In this document: positions 43,807 through 52,366 of the stretch, one piece after another
How the letters are laid out: every line of letters starts with the position of its first letter
How positions within the stretch are numbered: the first letter of the stretch is position 1
DNA from: an uncultured bacterium
GTDB lineage: Bacteria > Elusimicrobiota > Elusimicrobia > Elusimicrobiales > Elusimicrobiaceae
Assembly: GCA_949291545.1 (NCBI GenBank)
Contig: CASEWB010000006.1
Span: forward strand, 372,001 to 436,000
DNA: 64,000 bases
Direction of reading: 5' to 3'
Notes under the pieces: model-generated
Told to the model about the DNA's origin: nothing
Databases searched by the model: none
The model's input: the letters and a program-made list of their open reading frames with translations, nothing else
Made by a program: the position numbers and the translations under genes

Positions 43807-44032
43807 ATAGTTATTTTACTTTTTAAGAGTGCAAAAGTAAAAATGCACCCTGGCCGGAAACGTCTTCGTACCCATATGGGGCATACATTGGGCGTTTTGC
43901 GGGTCGAACAAAGAAGACAACGCCTCGTTTTCTTTTTAATGTATCCTTCGGCTTATTTATCCCCGGGATTACAGTCCGGTTTTATGAAAATTAAACATCT
44001 GTCTGTTTATTGTACCGGCATAACGGTTTTAT

Positions 44033-44038
44033 TATAAT
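44033..44038 (+). promoter_or_regulatory. -10 box TATAAT 6 bases before the YdeI-like gene
   Basis: TATAAT-N6-ATG, with TTGTAC at 44010-44015 as a weak -35 (17-base spacer). No ribosome site is present, pointing to a leaderless mRNA. The rest of 43807-44032 has no convincing gene. Confidence 0.55.
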
Positions 44039-44044
44039 GTTGCT

Positions 44045-44614
44045 ATGCCTCCAATTACGGAAACGTTTTACCCCCATACAAGAGAAGACTGGCGGTTATG
44101 GCTTAGCCAAAATCATCAAAATAAAAAAGAGGTCTGGCTTCTCTATCCACATAAAGACACCCACTTGCCTAGCATAGCCTACGCTGACGCTGTGCAAGAA
44201 GCGATTTGTTTCGGATGGATCGACGGGCAGCGACGCAAGTTTGACGAAACATTTTCCTGCCAACGCTGGACTCCTCGTTCCGCTGCCAGTTCTTGGAGTG
44301 AATTAAATAAACATCTTGCTCGTTTGGCACTAAACAAAGGAATGATGACCTCTGCCGGGTTAAAAACATTGCCAGATCTAAACCCAAATACGTTTGTTAT
44401 TCCTCCCCTTCTGTTACAAGAGCTTAAAAAAGATAGGCTGGTTTGGAAGCACTTTTGCGCATTTCCCCCGCATTATCAGCGCATACGTCTGGATTATATA
44501 ATCCGCCGGATGAACCGCCCCGCACTATACAAAAAAACTTTGGAGCATTTTATAAAACAGACCCGGGACGCAAAGCGCTACGGCCCTTTCAAAGACAGCC
44601 CGGATATTTATTAA
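44045..44614 (+). CDS. YdeI/OmpD-associated family protein
   Basis: A 189-residue member of the YdeI/OmpD-associated family. The typical block YADAVQEAICFGWIDGQRRKFDE...RWTPRSAASSWSELNKHLARLALNKGMMTSAGLKTL is clear, and the C-terminus has the PPHYQRIRLDYI segment. Function is unknown; some relatives are linked to antimicrobial-peptide or bacteriocin resistance. Codon use looks more AT-rich than its neighbours and it stands alone, so recent acquisition is possible. Confidence 0.88.
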   Translation: MPPITETFYPHTREDWRLWLSQNHQNKKEVWLLYPHKDTHLPSIAYADAVQEAICFGWIDGQRRKFDETFSCQRWTPRSAASSWSELNKHLARLALNKGMMTSAGLKTLPDLNPNTFVIPPLLLQELKKDRLVWKHFCAFPPHYQRIRLDYIIRRMNRPALYKKTLEHFIKQTRDAKRYGPFKDSPDIY

Positions 44615-44768
44615 CATACTTGCCGCTAGGCAGATTTCTTTGCTTCCCTAAAAATAAAACCCCCGCTAAAAAGCGAGGAACAAGGAATAGAAACAAACAC
44701 TAAAATGCCAAGAATTCTATAATGTAAACCCTTTGTTTATAAATTCTCCATACTGGATATTTACTATA

Positions 44769-44799
44769 AAAAAGGGGCCGGATATACCGGCCCCTTTTT
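44769..44799. terminator. Terminator at the 3' end of dnaK
   Basis: GGGGCCGG (44774-44781), loop ATATA, CCGGCCCC (44787-44794), flanked by A6 and T5, so it works on both strands. Confidence 0.85.
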
Positions 44800-44817
44800 C
44801 GGATTTATCACCCAAAC

Positions 44818-46698
44818 TTATTTATCCACCACTTCGGCTTCCACGACGTCGTCCTTGCCGCCATTATTGGCAGCACCGGCCTGGGCCGAGGCGTCCGGGC
44901 CCGGCTGGGCTCCGGCCTGCGCACCGGCTTGCGCCTGCTGTTTGGCCTGGGCGTCTTTATACATTGCTTCGCCCAATTTCTGGCCGGCCTGCAAGGCCGC
45001 GTCCGTAGCGGATTTGATGCGGGACACATCTTCCGTCTTGAGGGCTTCTTTCAGGTCGCCCAGAGCGCGGTCGATGGCCAAGCGGTCGTCCTGGGACACT
45101 TTATCGCCGTACTCTTTCAGCGATTTTTCCGTTTGGTACAGCACGCTGTCGCCCTGGTTTTTGGCCTCAATGACTTCTTTGTGCTTTTTGTCTTCTTCCG
45201 CGAATTTTTCCGCGTCTTTTACGAATTTTTCCACTTCCGCATCGCTCAGTTTATTAGGCGAGCTGATGGTGATGTGTTGTTCTTTATTGGTGCCCAAGTC
45301 CTTGGCGGAAACGTTTAAGATACCGTTGGCATCAATATCAAACGTCACTTCAATCTGCGGCACGCCGCGCGGAGCTGGCGGAATACCATCGAGGTCGAAT
45401 TTGCCCAGCGGCACGTTGTCTTTGGCCATCGGGCGTTCACCCTGCAGTACGTTAATGGTCACCGCCGGCTGGTTATCCGACGCCGTAGAGAAGATTTGCG
45501 TCTTGCGCACCGGGATGGTGGTGTTGCGTTCAATCAGGCGTGTGCACACACCGCCCAAGGTTTCCAAGCCCAAGGACAGCGGCGTAACGTCCAACAAAAG
45601 CACATCTTTTACATCACCCGTCAAAATACCGGCCTGCACCGAGGCGCCAATCGCCACGCATTCCATCGGGTCGATACCGCGTTCAATTTTCTTGCCCACG
45701 AGGTCTTCCACATATTTCTGCACAATCGGCATACGGGTCGGACCGCCGACCAAGATAATGCGGTCAATCTGCGAAGCGGTTAATCCCGCATCGGACAACG
45801 CCTGATTGACGGATTTGCCGCAGCGTTTGACGATGTCGTCCACCAAGCTCTCCAATTTAGCGCGGGAAAGCTGCAATTCCAAGTGTTTCGGGCCGTCCGC
45901 ACCGGCAGAAATGAACGGCAGGTTGATGTCCGTTTCCATAGTGGTGGACAGTTCGATTTTGGCTTTTTCGGCCGCGTCTTTAAGGCGCTGTTGGGCCTGT
46001 TTGTCTTTCGACAAATCAATACCGGTCTGTTTGCGGAATTCGTCCACCATCCACTGAATGATGGCGTTATCCATATCCGTACCGCCCAGCTGCGTATCAC
46101 CGGAGGTGGAAAGCACGTCGAAGGTGCCTTCTTTGCCCATTTCCATAATGGTCACATCGAGCGTACCGCCGCCCAAGTCGAACACCATTACTTTTTGTTC
46201 TTTGCCGGCTTTGTCGATACCGAAAGCCAACGCGGCGGCCGTCGGTTCGTTTACCAAGCGGACTACTTCCAAGCCCGCAATGCGGCCGGCGTCTTTGGTG
46301 GCCTGGCGCTGGTTGTCGTTAAAATAAGCGGGTACGGTGATAACAGCTTTTTCCACCGGTTCGCCCAAGAAAGCTTCGGCATCTTTTTTCACCTTCTGCA
46401 AGATAAAAGCCGAAAGCTGCTGGGGCGTAAATTCCTGCCCGCGCAAATTATATTTGTAATTTTCCCCCATTTTGCGTTTGAAGGCGGTTACGGTGCCTTC
46501 CGGGTTGGCGATGGCCTGGCGGCGAGCCGGTTCACCTACTAAGCGTTGGCCGTCTTTGGTGAAAGCGACGTAAGAAGGGAATGCCTTCCCGCCGATAGAG
46601 CTGCCTTCGGCAGACGGAATGATGGTTCCTCTGCCTCCTTCCATCACCGCCGCAGCCGTGTTGGAAGTTCCTAAGTCAATACCAATAATTTTAGCCAT
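44818..46698 (-). CDS. dnaK: Chaperone DnaK (Hsp70)
   Basis: Hsp70 (626 aa). Nucleotide-binding domain: [93 protein letters not shown]. Substrate domain: [17 protein letters not shown]. The tail is Ala/Gln/Gly-rich and ends EAEVVDK. The start at 46698 follows GGAG; upstream in-frame codons lack support. It is last in hrcA-grpE-dnaK, and dnaJ is not in the window. Confidence 0.98.
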   Translation of the reverse strand: MAKIIGIDLGTSNTAAAVMEGGRGTIIPSAEGSSIGGKAFPSYVAFTKDGQRLVGEPARRQAIANPEGTVTAFKRKMGENYKYNLRGQEFTPQQLSAFILQKVKKDAEAFLGEPVEKAVITVPAYFNDNQRQATKDAGRIAGLEVVRLVNEPTAAALAFGIDKAGKEQKVMVFDLGGGTLDVTIMEMGKEGTFDVLSTSGDTQLGGTDMDNAIIQWMVDEFRKQTGIDLSKDKQAQQRLKDAAEKAKIELSTTMETDINLPFISAGADGPKHLELQLSRAKLESLVDDIVKRCGKSVNQALSDAGLTASQIDRIILVGGPTRMPIVQKYVEDLVGKKIERGIDPMECVAIGASVQAGILTGDVKDVLLLDVTPLSLGLETLGGVCTRLIERNTTIPVRKTQIFSTASDNQPAVTINVLQGERPMAKDNVPLGKFDLDGIPPAPRGVPQIEVTFDIDANGILNVSAKDLGTNKEQHITISSPNKLSDAEVEKFVKDAEKFAEEDKKHKEVIEAKNQGDSVLYQTEKSLKEYGDKVSQDDRLAIDRALGDLKEALKTEDVSRIKSATDAALQAGQKLGEAMYKDAQAKQQAQAGAQAGAQPGPDASAQAGAANNGGKDDVVEAEVVDK

Positions 46699-46755
46699 AC
46701 TGTTTGTATCTCCTTTGTAAATCAAAAAATGTTTTACCCCAAAGCGGAACGGGTA

Positions 46756-47337
46756 TTACCCTTCCGCGTGCTGGCCGACAATCACCCGCGCCGGGCGCAG
46801 GACTTTGCCGTCCATCGTGAATCCCATCTGCACTTCTTGCAACACCATTCCGTCCTGGGCTTCGGAAGACGGAAGCATCGCCACCACTTCTTGGGTGGCA
46901 GGGTCGTAGGGTTTGTCCAGCACGTCCATATGCTCAATCCCTTCGGCCTTGAAGGCTTTTTCCAGCTCCGTAAAAACCATATTGAGACCGTCCTTTACGG
47001 CTTTTAAGGAAGCGGGGCATTCTTCGTCAGTTTGTTTTTTTGCTAACTCCTCACGCTGGCGCAATAAAACTTCGTATGCGGGCAGCAGTTTTTCGGCAAA
47101 TTGTTTTTTACCATAGGCCAGAAAAGACGCTTTTTCGCGTTCGGTCCGTTTGCGATAATTTTCAAAATCGGCACTTAAGCGGACCAACTGGTCGTAATAA
47201 TCAGGTTTTTTTTCTTGGGCGGGTTCGTCTGCCGGTTTTACTTCAATTTCCGGTTCGCTTACTTCCGGCAAGTCCTGTTCGTTTAATTCTTCGGCGCTTT
47301 CGGCTGCGTCGTGTTTCTGTTGATGTTTCTTACTCAT
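46756..47337 (-). CDS. grpE: Nucleotide exchange factor GrpE
   Basis: DnaK cochaperone (193 aa). It has an acidic disordered N-terminus, then the long helix DYYDQLVRLSADFENYRKRTEREKASF and the beta head with PYDPATQEVVAMLPSSEAQDGMVLQEVQMGFTMDGKVLRPARVIVGQ. It overlaps hrcA by 8 bases, so the two are translationally coupled. Confidence 0.96.
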   Translation of the reverse strand: MSKKHQQKHDAAESAEELNEQDLPEVSEPEIEVKPADEPAQEKKPDYYDQLVRLSADFENYRKRTEREKASFLAYGKKQFAEKLLPAYEVLLRQREELAKKQTDEECPASLKAVKDGLNMVFTELEKAFKAEGIEHMDVLDKPYDPATQEVVAMLPSSEAQDGMVLQEVQMGFTMDGKVLRPARVIVGQHAEG

Positions 47338-48430
47338 AATCCTTTTCGTCCTCAGCAGGTAATGCCGCCCAATGGTTCATAGACGCCTGCAAGAGTTCCC
47401 CAATAAAATTGACCAGGGACATTACTCTTGTATATTCCATATGCTTGGGCCCGATAATACCCAACATTCCCACTGTTTTATCCCCCACGCGGCACGCGGT
47501 AGAAACGATGCTGAGGTTTTTCAGTTCCGTCAGTTCGTTTTCGCTGCCGATGCTGACACTAACTTTTTGGTTGGATTTTTCCATATCCGTCATTTTCTCG
47601 TTTAACAGCGAGGAAAAACGTTCGCGCTCCTCAACCACGCGCATCATTTGCTTCAAATCTTCGTAATCGGCTTCGGTCGTATTTTCTAACAAGCGGCCAA
47701 TGCCTTCCACATACAATTCGTCGGCTCCCGTTTGCGGCCGTTCAATATCTTTAAGCACTTGGGTGGCCAAGTCGGCCAAGTCCGAAATTTCACGGTGCCC
47801 CGAATGAATATGCTGCCACAGCACTTGGCGGGCCTGGGCCAAGGTCAAGCCGGAAATTTCTTCGTTAATAAACCGGCTGAGCACCCGCAGGCGGGAAGGC
47901 TCTATTACATACCCCGTGCGCACCGGCCAGTGCCGCACCGCCCCCGCTTGGGTAACGAGCACCGCTAGAATCATTCCCGGCGCCACCGGAATAAAATCCA
48001 ACCGCCGGATACGCTGGTCTTCCACATGGGCCGCATACACAAACCCTGCCGCGCCGGAAAGCATGGCCAGCAGGCGCGAGGTCTGCACGAGCATATTATC
48101 CACTTCGTTTACGCGTGCATCGTATTGTTCTTCAATGCGCTGGCGTTCGCGGGCGGCCATCTTTTGCACGTTGGCCAGGTAGTCCACATAATAGCGGTAA
48201 GCTTTATCCGTGGGAATACGCCCGCCGGAAGTATGCGGCTGGTAGAGGTAGCCTTCTTCCTCCAGTTCTTTCATAATGTTGCGAATGGTGGCGCTGGATA
48301 CGTCCTGCAAGGCGCCTTCCGCAATCATTTGCGAACCGACCGGGCGGCGGGTTTCTACAAACTGTTGGATAACCCACCGCAAAATTTTTTCTTTGCGTGC
48401 TTTGGCAATTTCCGGTTTTAAGATTCTCAT
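47330..48430 (-). CDS. hrcA: Heat-inducible transcription repressor HrcA
   Basis: Repressor (366 aa) that binds CIRCE and controls the heat-shock operon. The N-terminal winged helix has RRPVGSQMIAEGALQDVSSATIRNIMKELEEEGYLYQPHTSGGRIPTDKAYRYYVD, which is a clear signature. The C-terminus has VGDKTVGMLGIIGPKHMEYTRVMSLV. It is first in the operon and lies just downstream of a CIRCE-like element, so it should autoregulate. Confidence 0.97.
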   Translation of the reverse strand: MRILKPEIAKARKEKILRWVIQQFVETRRPVGSQMIAEGALQDVSSATIRNIMKELEEEGYLYQPHTSGGRIPTDKAYRYYVDYLANVQKMAARERQRIEEQYDARVNEVDNMLVQTSRLLAMLSGAAGFVYAAHVEDQRIRRLDFIPVAPGMILAVLVTQAGAVRHWPVRTGYVIEPSRLRVLSRFINEEISGLTLAQARQVLWQHIHSGHREISDLADLATQVLKDIERPQTGADELYVEGIGRLLENTTEADYEDLKQMMRVVEERERFSSLLNEKMTDMEKSNQKVSVSIGSENELTELKNLSIVSTACRVGDKTVGMLGIIGPKHMEYTRVMSLVNFIGELLQASMNHWAALPAEDEKDYE

Positions 48431-48468
48431 ATTTTTCCCTGGAGGAACTTCGGAGCGTCGATTTTATT

Positions 48469-48495
48469 TTAGCACTCTTTAAACCTCTCTGCTAA
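48469..48495 (-). promoter_or_regulatory. CIRCE-like operator with one degenerate arm
   Basis: On the plus strand, TTAGCACTC (48469-48477) is followed by 9 bases and CTCTGCTAA (48487-48495). The consensus second arm is GAGTGCTAA, so one arm is perfect and the other keeps TGCTAA only. It sits directly after the -10 box of hrcA. Confidence 0.75.
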
Positions 48496-48496
48496 A

Positions 48497-48525
48497 ATTA
48501 TATGCAATTATTTTATTTTTGTCAA
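48497..48525 (-). promoter_or_regulatory. Consensus promoter of hrcA-grpE-dnaK
   Basis: On the minus strand, TTGACA (48525-48520), a 17-base spacer, and TATAAT (48502-48497), a perfect sigma-70 match. The CIRCE-like site begins two bases downstream and would block initiation. Confidence 0.85.
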
Positions 48526-48584
48526 CCCCTTTTTTAGACTGCTAATTTTGAATGTATTTCCCCCCTTTCTGCAAACAGGATTTT

Positions 48585-48600
48585 CCTTACTATAGTAAGG
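48585..48600. promoter_or_regulatory. Perfect 16-bp palindrome between hrcA and tatD
   Basis: CCTTACTATAGTAAGG reads the same on both strands. It looks like a dimer-binding operator. It lies upstream of both divergent promoters, and which gene it serves is unknown. Confidence 0.45.
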
Positions 48601-48676
48601 TGCGCGCCGACACACAAGTTGTTTTTTAGATTAGAACCCTTTGCCACCGCCTCTTTAGCCGCGCGCTTTAAAAAGA

Positions 48677-48682
48677 TACAAT
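48677..48682 (+). promoter_or_regulatory. -10 box TACAAT 6 bases before tatD
   Basis: TACAAT-N6-ATG with no ribosome site, the same layout as other apparent leaderless starts here. Confidence 0.5.
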
Positions 48683-48688
48683 ATAGCT

Positions 48689-49498
48689 ATGCAATTTATT
48701 GATTCCCACGCCCATCTGAACGACCCGGCCTTTGACGCTGACCGGGAAGAACTTCTTGCCCACACGCTGCCGCAAGCGGGCATTGTATTAAGTGTAGAAA
48801 TTGGCTGCTCCCCAGAAGAATGGCAGCCCGCGTTAGACTTAGCCGCCCGCTACCCCGCCTTGGTGCGGGCCGTTTTGGGCGTACACCCGGAATACACCTG
48901 CAAAATGGATGCCACTCAGTTGGACCGCCTGGCCGCCTTGCTGCCCGACCCGCGCAACGTGGCCGTGGGAGAAATTGGGCTGGATTATACTTGTTTTGAA
49001 TATACCGACCGAGACACTCAACAAAAAACTTTTTCGCAAATGCTGGCCCTGGCCAACCAAACGCAAAAGCCCCTTGTCCTGCATGTGCGGCGCCAAGGCG
49101 AAGATTACGCGGCCTATGAAGACACTTTCCACGCTTTAAAACACGAATGGAAAGGAACCTCTGCCACCGGGCACCCCGGCGTGTTGCATTGTTTCTGCGC
49201 CCGCTACGAAGAAGCCAAGCGCGCGTTGGATATGGGGCTTTTATTGGGCATAAACGGTTGTTTTTCTTATAAAAAGAATGAATACATCCGCGAAGCCGTC
49301 AAAAAAGCCGGGGCCGATAAATTGGTGCTGGAAACAGACTGCCCCTATTTATCCCCTCAGGGAAAACGCGGCCAACGCAACGATCCGTCCAATATCCCGC
49401 TGATTGGGCAGTTTGTGTCGGATTACCTAAATATCCCGCTGGAAGAACTGGCGGAAATTACCGTCCGCAATACAAAAGCGTTGTATGGGCTATCCTAA
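48689..49498 (+). CDS. tatD: TatD-family metal-dependent DNase
   Basis: A 269-residue TIM-barrel hydrolase. The metal motif DSHAHLND begins at residue 5, followed by GVHPEY, VAVGEIGLDY, PLVLHVRRQGED, VLHCFCA, INGCFSYKKN and LVLETDCPYLSP. TatD enzymes act as 3'-5' exonucleases on DNA or RNA. It has weak linkage to the lipoprotein gene that follows at 33 bases. Confidence 0.94.
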   Translation: MQFIDSHAHLNDPAFDADREELLAHTLPQAGIVLSVEIGCSPEEWQPALDLAARYPALVRAVLGVHPEYTCKMDATQLDRLAALLPDPRNVAVGEIGLDYTCFEYTDRDTQQKTFSQMLALANQTQKPLVLHVRRQGEDYAAYEDTFHALKHEWKGTSATGHPGVLHCFCARYEEAKRALDMGLLLGINGCFSYKKNEYIREAVKKAGADKLVLETDCPYLSPQGKRGQRNDPSNIPLIGQFVSDYLNIPLEELAEITVRNTKALYGLS

Positions 49499-49530
49499 AT
49501 TTGTTATATTTTGAAAACAGAGGATCCCCT

Positions 49531-50142
49531 ATGAAAAAACTTATTTTATTCCCTTTAACAGCCTTGCTGTTATGTGCTTGTACAACCAAAGAGCAGGAAC
49601 AACAAATCCGCTTGTTTTGGCTGCAGCAATACGCCGAAGTGTTAACCAAACAGCTGGCGCAACAACAAACCAACGACCCCGATTTTAATGACTTTCTTTC
49701 TAAAATCAAATCGATGCCGTCCGCTAATAAAACTGCCGGCCAACTGCCCGGCCAGCCGGAAACAACCAGCAATACACAACCCCGGCCGGCAACCCCGCGC
49801 AAACCGGCCCCGCAAATTATGGAAGTAACCCTGGATACCGACGCACTGCCGGGCCGCGCCACGCAGGAAGACCGCGTAAAAATGAAACGCGCCCTGGAAG
49901 CCGTTCAGCTTTCTAACCAGAGCACCCTGAATGACATTGCCGCCACTTTTGGCGACAACGTAAAATACCAGGCGTTTTTATTGACGGCCGATACCGAACG
50001 GAAACTGAAAAAAGCCGCTTCGTCCAGTGCCGATTTTAACGCCTATTTGGCTGCACAAAATAAATTGTTACAAACGCAAAACCAAAAACTGAACCAGCTG
50101 ATGCAGCAAAATGCAAGCAGCATTAAAAATATCCGCCGTTAA
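49531..50142 (+). CDS. Lipoprotein of unknown function
   Basis: A 203-residue protein with a lipobox LLLCAC (Cys near residue 16 from MKKLILFPL). The mature part is Gln/Lys-rich and helical (EQEQQIRLFWLQQYAEVLTKQLAQQQ), then a Pro-rich linker (GQLPGQPETTSNTQPRPATPRKPAP), then a helical domain (MKRALEAVQLSNQSTLNDIAATFGDNVKYQAFLLTADTERKLKKAA). GAGGA precedes the ATG; upstream in-frame codons would bury the signal. It is 17 bases before the next membrane protein, with which it may act. Confidence 0.78.
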   Translation: MKKLILFPLTALLLCACTTKEQEQQIRLFWLQQYAEVLTKQLAQQQTNDPDFNDFLSKIKSMPSANKTAGQLPGQPETTSNTQPRPATPRKPAPQIMEVTLDTDALPGRATQEDRVKMKRALEAVQLSNQSTLNDIAATFGDNVKYQAFLLTADTERKLKKAASSSADFNAYLAAQNKLLQTQNQKLNQLMQQNASSIKNIRR

Positions 50143-50159
50143 CATTACAGGAGCATTGT

Positions 50160-50948
50160 TTGACTATGGGCCGTTTACGCTTTATCGTGGGTTTGTTGCT
50201 GTTGGCCGCTTTTTTGATGGTCTTTTCGCAATCCTTAAACGGAGTGTTGCTGCTGATTAAAGAAAATCTCCCGTTCCAAGTATGGGCTACCAACCCGGAG
50301 GACCGCTCCCCCGGCGCCCAACAAGCAGCGCAGACCGCCGCCAGTGCAGAAGCTTTTTCCAAGAACTGGAATGACCAATTGGCCCAATGGAAAGAACAAA
50401 TTACTTCTTTCTCCCAAAAATTATCGTTGCCGGTACCGCCTCCCGCGCCCCCGGCGCCCAAACCGGCTAAACCCCAGCCGCCCAAAGCTCCCGCACCCCA
50501 AAAACCCGAGCAAGAGCCTCTTTTGCATATTATGATGGAAGACGAACGCCCCCCGCTGGAAAACAAACTGCTGGGGCCGGAAATTTCCGCTATGCTCGAC
50601 GATTTTTTATCCCGCCGCCGGGAATATAACACCCAAAGGGCGCAAATAACGGCACAGCTCTTTGGGCCGGAAGCCGCCCAAGAAGCCGTGCGCACGCTGT
50701 TTGCGGACGAAACAGCCTCCTTTGCCAATGCCGCCACCTGCCAATCGCCCGAGGCGTTTGCGGCCAACCAACAAAAAATTGACGAACAAACCGAAAAAAA
50801 TATGCTCGCTATTTACAAACGCCACAAACAGCAAATCGGCAAACAGGGAGATGCTACTTCCCCTGCGTGGAAAGCTTTTTTTAAGCGGGTCGAAAATTAC
50901 GAGCGGGTATCCGCCAACGGGGACGAAGACCCCGCCCAGCCGGAATAA
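50160..50948 (+). CDS. Membrane-anchored Pro-rich protein, unknown function
   Basis: A 262-residue protein with one N-terminal membrane helix (about residues 6-32), a helical segment, a long Pro/Ala/Lys linker (about 95-125, PVPPPAPPAPKPAKPQPPKAP), then a charged helical C-terminal domain (LLGPEISAMLDDFLSRRREYNTQRAQITAQLFGPEAAQEAVRTLF). The linker resembles periplasm-spanning arms. Start: TTG 50160 has AGGAG 6 bases upstream; ATG 50166 is the alternative. It shares architecture with the preceding lipoprotein: linker plus helical tail. Confidence 0.75.
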   Translation: MTMGRLRFIVGLLLLAAFLMVFSQSLNGVLLLIKENLPFQVWATNPEDRSPGAQQAAQTAASAEAFSKNWNDQLAQWKEQITSFSQKLSLPVPPPAPPAPKPAKPQPPKAPAPQKPEQEPLLHIMMEDERPPLENKLLGPEISAMLDDFLSRRREYNTQRAQITAQLFGPEAAQEAVRTLFADETASFANAATCQSPEAFAANQQKIDEQTEKNMLAIYKRHKQQIGKQGDATSPAWKAFFKRVENYERVSANGDEDPAQPE

Positions 50949-50978
50949 ACCGCATTCATTTAGCCGCTCTATTGCAAA

Positions 50979-51005
50979 AAACTCCCTTTTAACAGGGAGT
51001 TTTTT
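50979..51005 (+). terminator. Terminator after the Pro-rich membrane protein
   Basis: AAACTCCCT (50979-50987), 6-base loop, AGGGAGTTT (50994-51002), then TTT. Confidence 0.8.
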
Positions 51006-51065
51006 AAATCCTTATCTGGGCCTGCCAACTAAACCGGCCGTCACAGCCTTTCCTCCTGCCATAAA

Positions 51066-51091
51066 AAACCCCGCTCCAAAGAGCGGGGTTT
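51066..51091 (-). terminator. Terminator after rplT
   Basis: AAACCCCGCTC (51066-51076), loop CAAA, GAGCGGGGTTT (51081-51091). T-rich on both strands. Confidence 0.85.
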
Positions 51092-51111
51092 TACTTGCAA
51101 AGCAGAAACGC

Positions 51112-51459
51112 TTAAGCAGCTTTGACCACATCCACCAATTTCTTGAAGGACACCGGGTCTTTAATCGCCATTTCGGACAACATTTTGCGGTTGAGCGTGA
51201 TGTTGGCTTTGGCTAAGCCGCTGATGAATTTAGAGTAAGACAAACCTTCCTCTCTCACCGCGGCATTGATGCGGGTAATCCACAACTGGCGGTAAGTGGT
51301 TTTTTTGTCTTTGCGGCCAACGTAAGCGTGCACGCCGGATTTATCCAGCTGCTGGGTGGCCATGCGCAAGCGGCGGGATTTATCTCCGTAGTAGCCGCTG
51401 GCTCTTTTCAATACTTTTTTCTTTCTTGCGTGTCTGGGAACGCTGAATTTAATTCTCAT
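51112..51459 (-). CDS. rplT: 50S ribosomal protein L20
   Basis: A 115-residue basic protein needed for early 50S assembly. RKKVLKRASGYYGDKSRRLRMATQQLDKSGVHAYVGRKDKKTTYRQLWITRINAAVRE is standard L20. It is last in infC-rpmI-rplT, 12 bases after L35. Confidence 0.97.
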   Translation of the reverse strand: MRIKFSVPRHARKKKVLKRASGYYGDKSRRLRMATQQLDKSGVHAYVGRKDKKTTYRQLWITRINAAVREEGLSYSKFISGLAKANITLNRKMLSEMAIKDPVSFKKLVDVVKAA

Positions 51460-51471
51460 GTTTCTAACCTC

Positions 51472-51678
51472 TTATTTGGCCATCGGGAGATATTTTTCCA
51501 AGATCTTCCCTTTGTTGGACTCGGGCGTAATCACGCCGGTCTTTCTGGTTTCGTGCTTCCGGGAGGCAGAAACAGGCGTAAGCAAGTGTTTTCTGCCGGC
51601 TTTTCTGTGGGTGAATTTACCCGTGGCGGTTTTTCTGAAGCGTTTTTTGCCGCCGCTGTGGTTTTTCAATTTAGGCAT
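51472..51678 (-). CDS. rpmI: 50S ribosomal protein L35
   Basis: A 68-residue, very basic protein starting MPKLKNHSGGKKRFRKTATGKF and ending KILEKYLPMAK, typical of L35. It lies between infC and rplT. Confidence 0.96.
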   Translation of the reverse strand: MPKLKNHSGGKKRFRKTATGKFTHRKAGRKHLLTPVSASRKHETRKTGVITPESNKGKILEKYLPMAK

Positions 51679-51779
51679 TTTTATAGTACCTCTGTTTAAT
51701 TAGTCCTTTTTCCGAACAACCTGCGCCGGGAGCCGGTCAAGCCCCGTACGCAGTACACTAAAAAGGACCTAAAAATCGT

Positions 51780-52319
51780 TTAGTTTTTGGGCACAAACGT
51801 CATGGACATTCTGTTCCCCATAGACTGCAAACCGCCGTCTACAGTGGCGAGTTCGGCCAAGCGTTTGGCCGTATCGTTCAAAATCTGAATGCCAATATCT
51901 TTGTGCTGGTTTTCGCGGCCGTGGAACACCACTACAAAACGAACCATATCTTTCTTGCGCAAAAATTCTTCAATTTGGCGTATTTTAACGTCCAAATCGT
52001 GCGGAGCAATGCGCGACTTAATGCGCAGCTCTTTCAAGGTTACTTTGGCTTGTTTCTTTTTGGCTTCCGCCGCTTTCTTGCCCTGTTCGTAAACGTACCG
52101 GTTGTAATCAAGTATTTTACAGACAGGAGGTTGGGCGTTGGGTGAAATTTCCACCAGGTCCAACTCTTGTTCTTTGGCCAGGGCGATGGCTTGCGCCACC
52201 GGCATGACCCCAATCATTGCGCCGTCGGAATTGATGACTCTCACTTCCGCAACGCGGATATTCTGGTTTCTGCGATAGAGATCTTTTTTGTATTCTCTTC
52301 TGTTATCGTATCTGGCCAT
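51780..52319 (-). CDS. infC: Translation initiation factor IF-3
   Basis: A 179-residue factor that keeps 30S free and checks start-codon pairing. It has the N-domain NQNIRVAEVRVINSDGAMIGVMPVAQAIALAKEQELDLVEISPNAQPPVCKILDY and the C-domain IRQIEEFLRKKDMVRFVVVFHGRENQH. It starts with ATG, not the rare AUU used by E. coli for autoregulation. Its promoter and a leader hairpin are visible upstream. The 101-base gap to rpmI has no gene. Confidence 0.97.
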   Translation of the reverse strand: MARYDNRREYKKDLYRRNQNIRVAEVRVINSDGAMIGVMPVAQAIALAKEQELDLVEISPNAQPPVCKILDYNRYVYEQGKKAAEAKKKQAKVTLKELRIKSRIAPHDLDVKIRQIEEFLRKKDMVRFVVVFHGRENQHKDIGIQILNDTAKRLAELATVDGGLQSMGNRMSMTFVPKN

Positions 52320-52333
52320 TTAATCGTTCTTTC

Positions 52334-52360
52334 AAAAAAATAGTTCCCCTATACGGGAAC
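52334..52360 (-). promoter_or_regulatory. Leader hairpin with T-run before infC
   Basis: On the minus strand, GTTCCC, loop GTATAG, GGGAAC is followed by TATTTTTTT and then the infC ATG 15 bases later. It forms right at the predicted transcription start, so it may be a 5' stabiliser or a very early terminator. Confidence 0.5.
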
Positions 52361-52366
52361 ACATTT

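Noticed and set aside
43807-44032. Small gene in the gap before the YdeI-like gene
   Set aside because: One open frame exists, but it is basic and low in structure-like composition, lacks a ribosome site, and continues from antisense of rsmE.
44855-45805. 316-codon frame opposite dnaK
   Set aside because: Antisense shadow of a certain gene. Ser/Thr-rich composition and no start signals.
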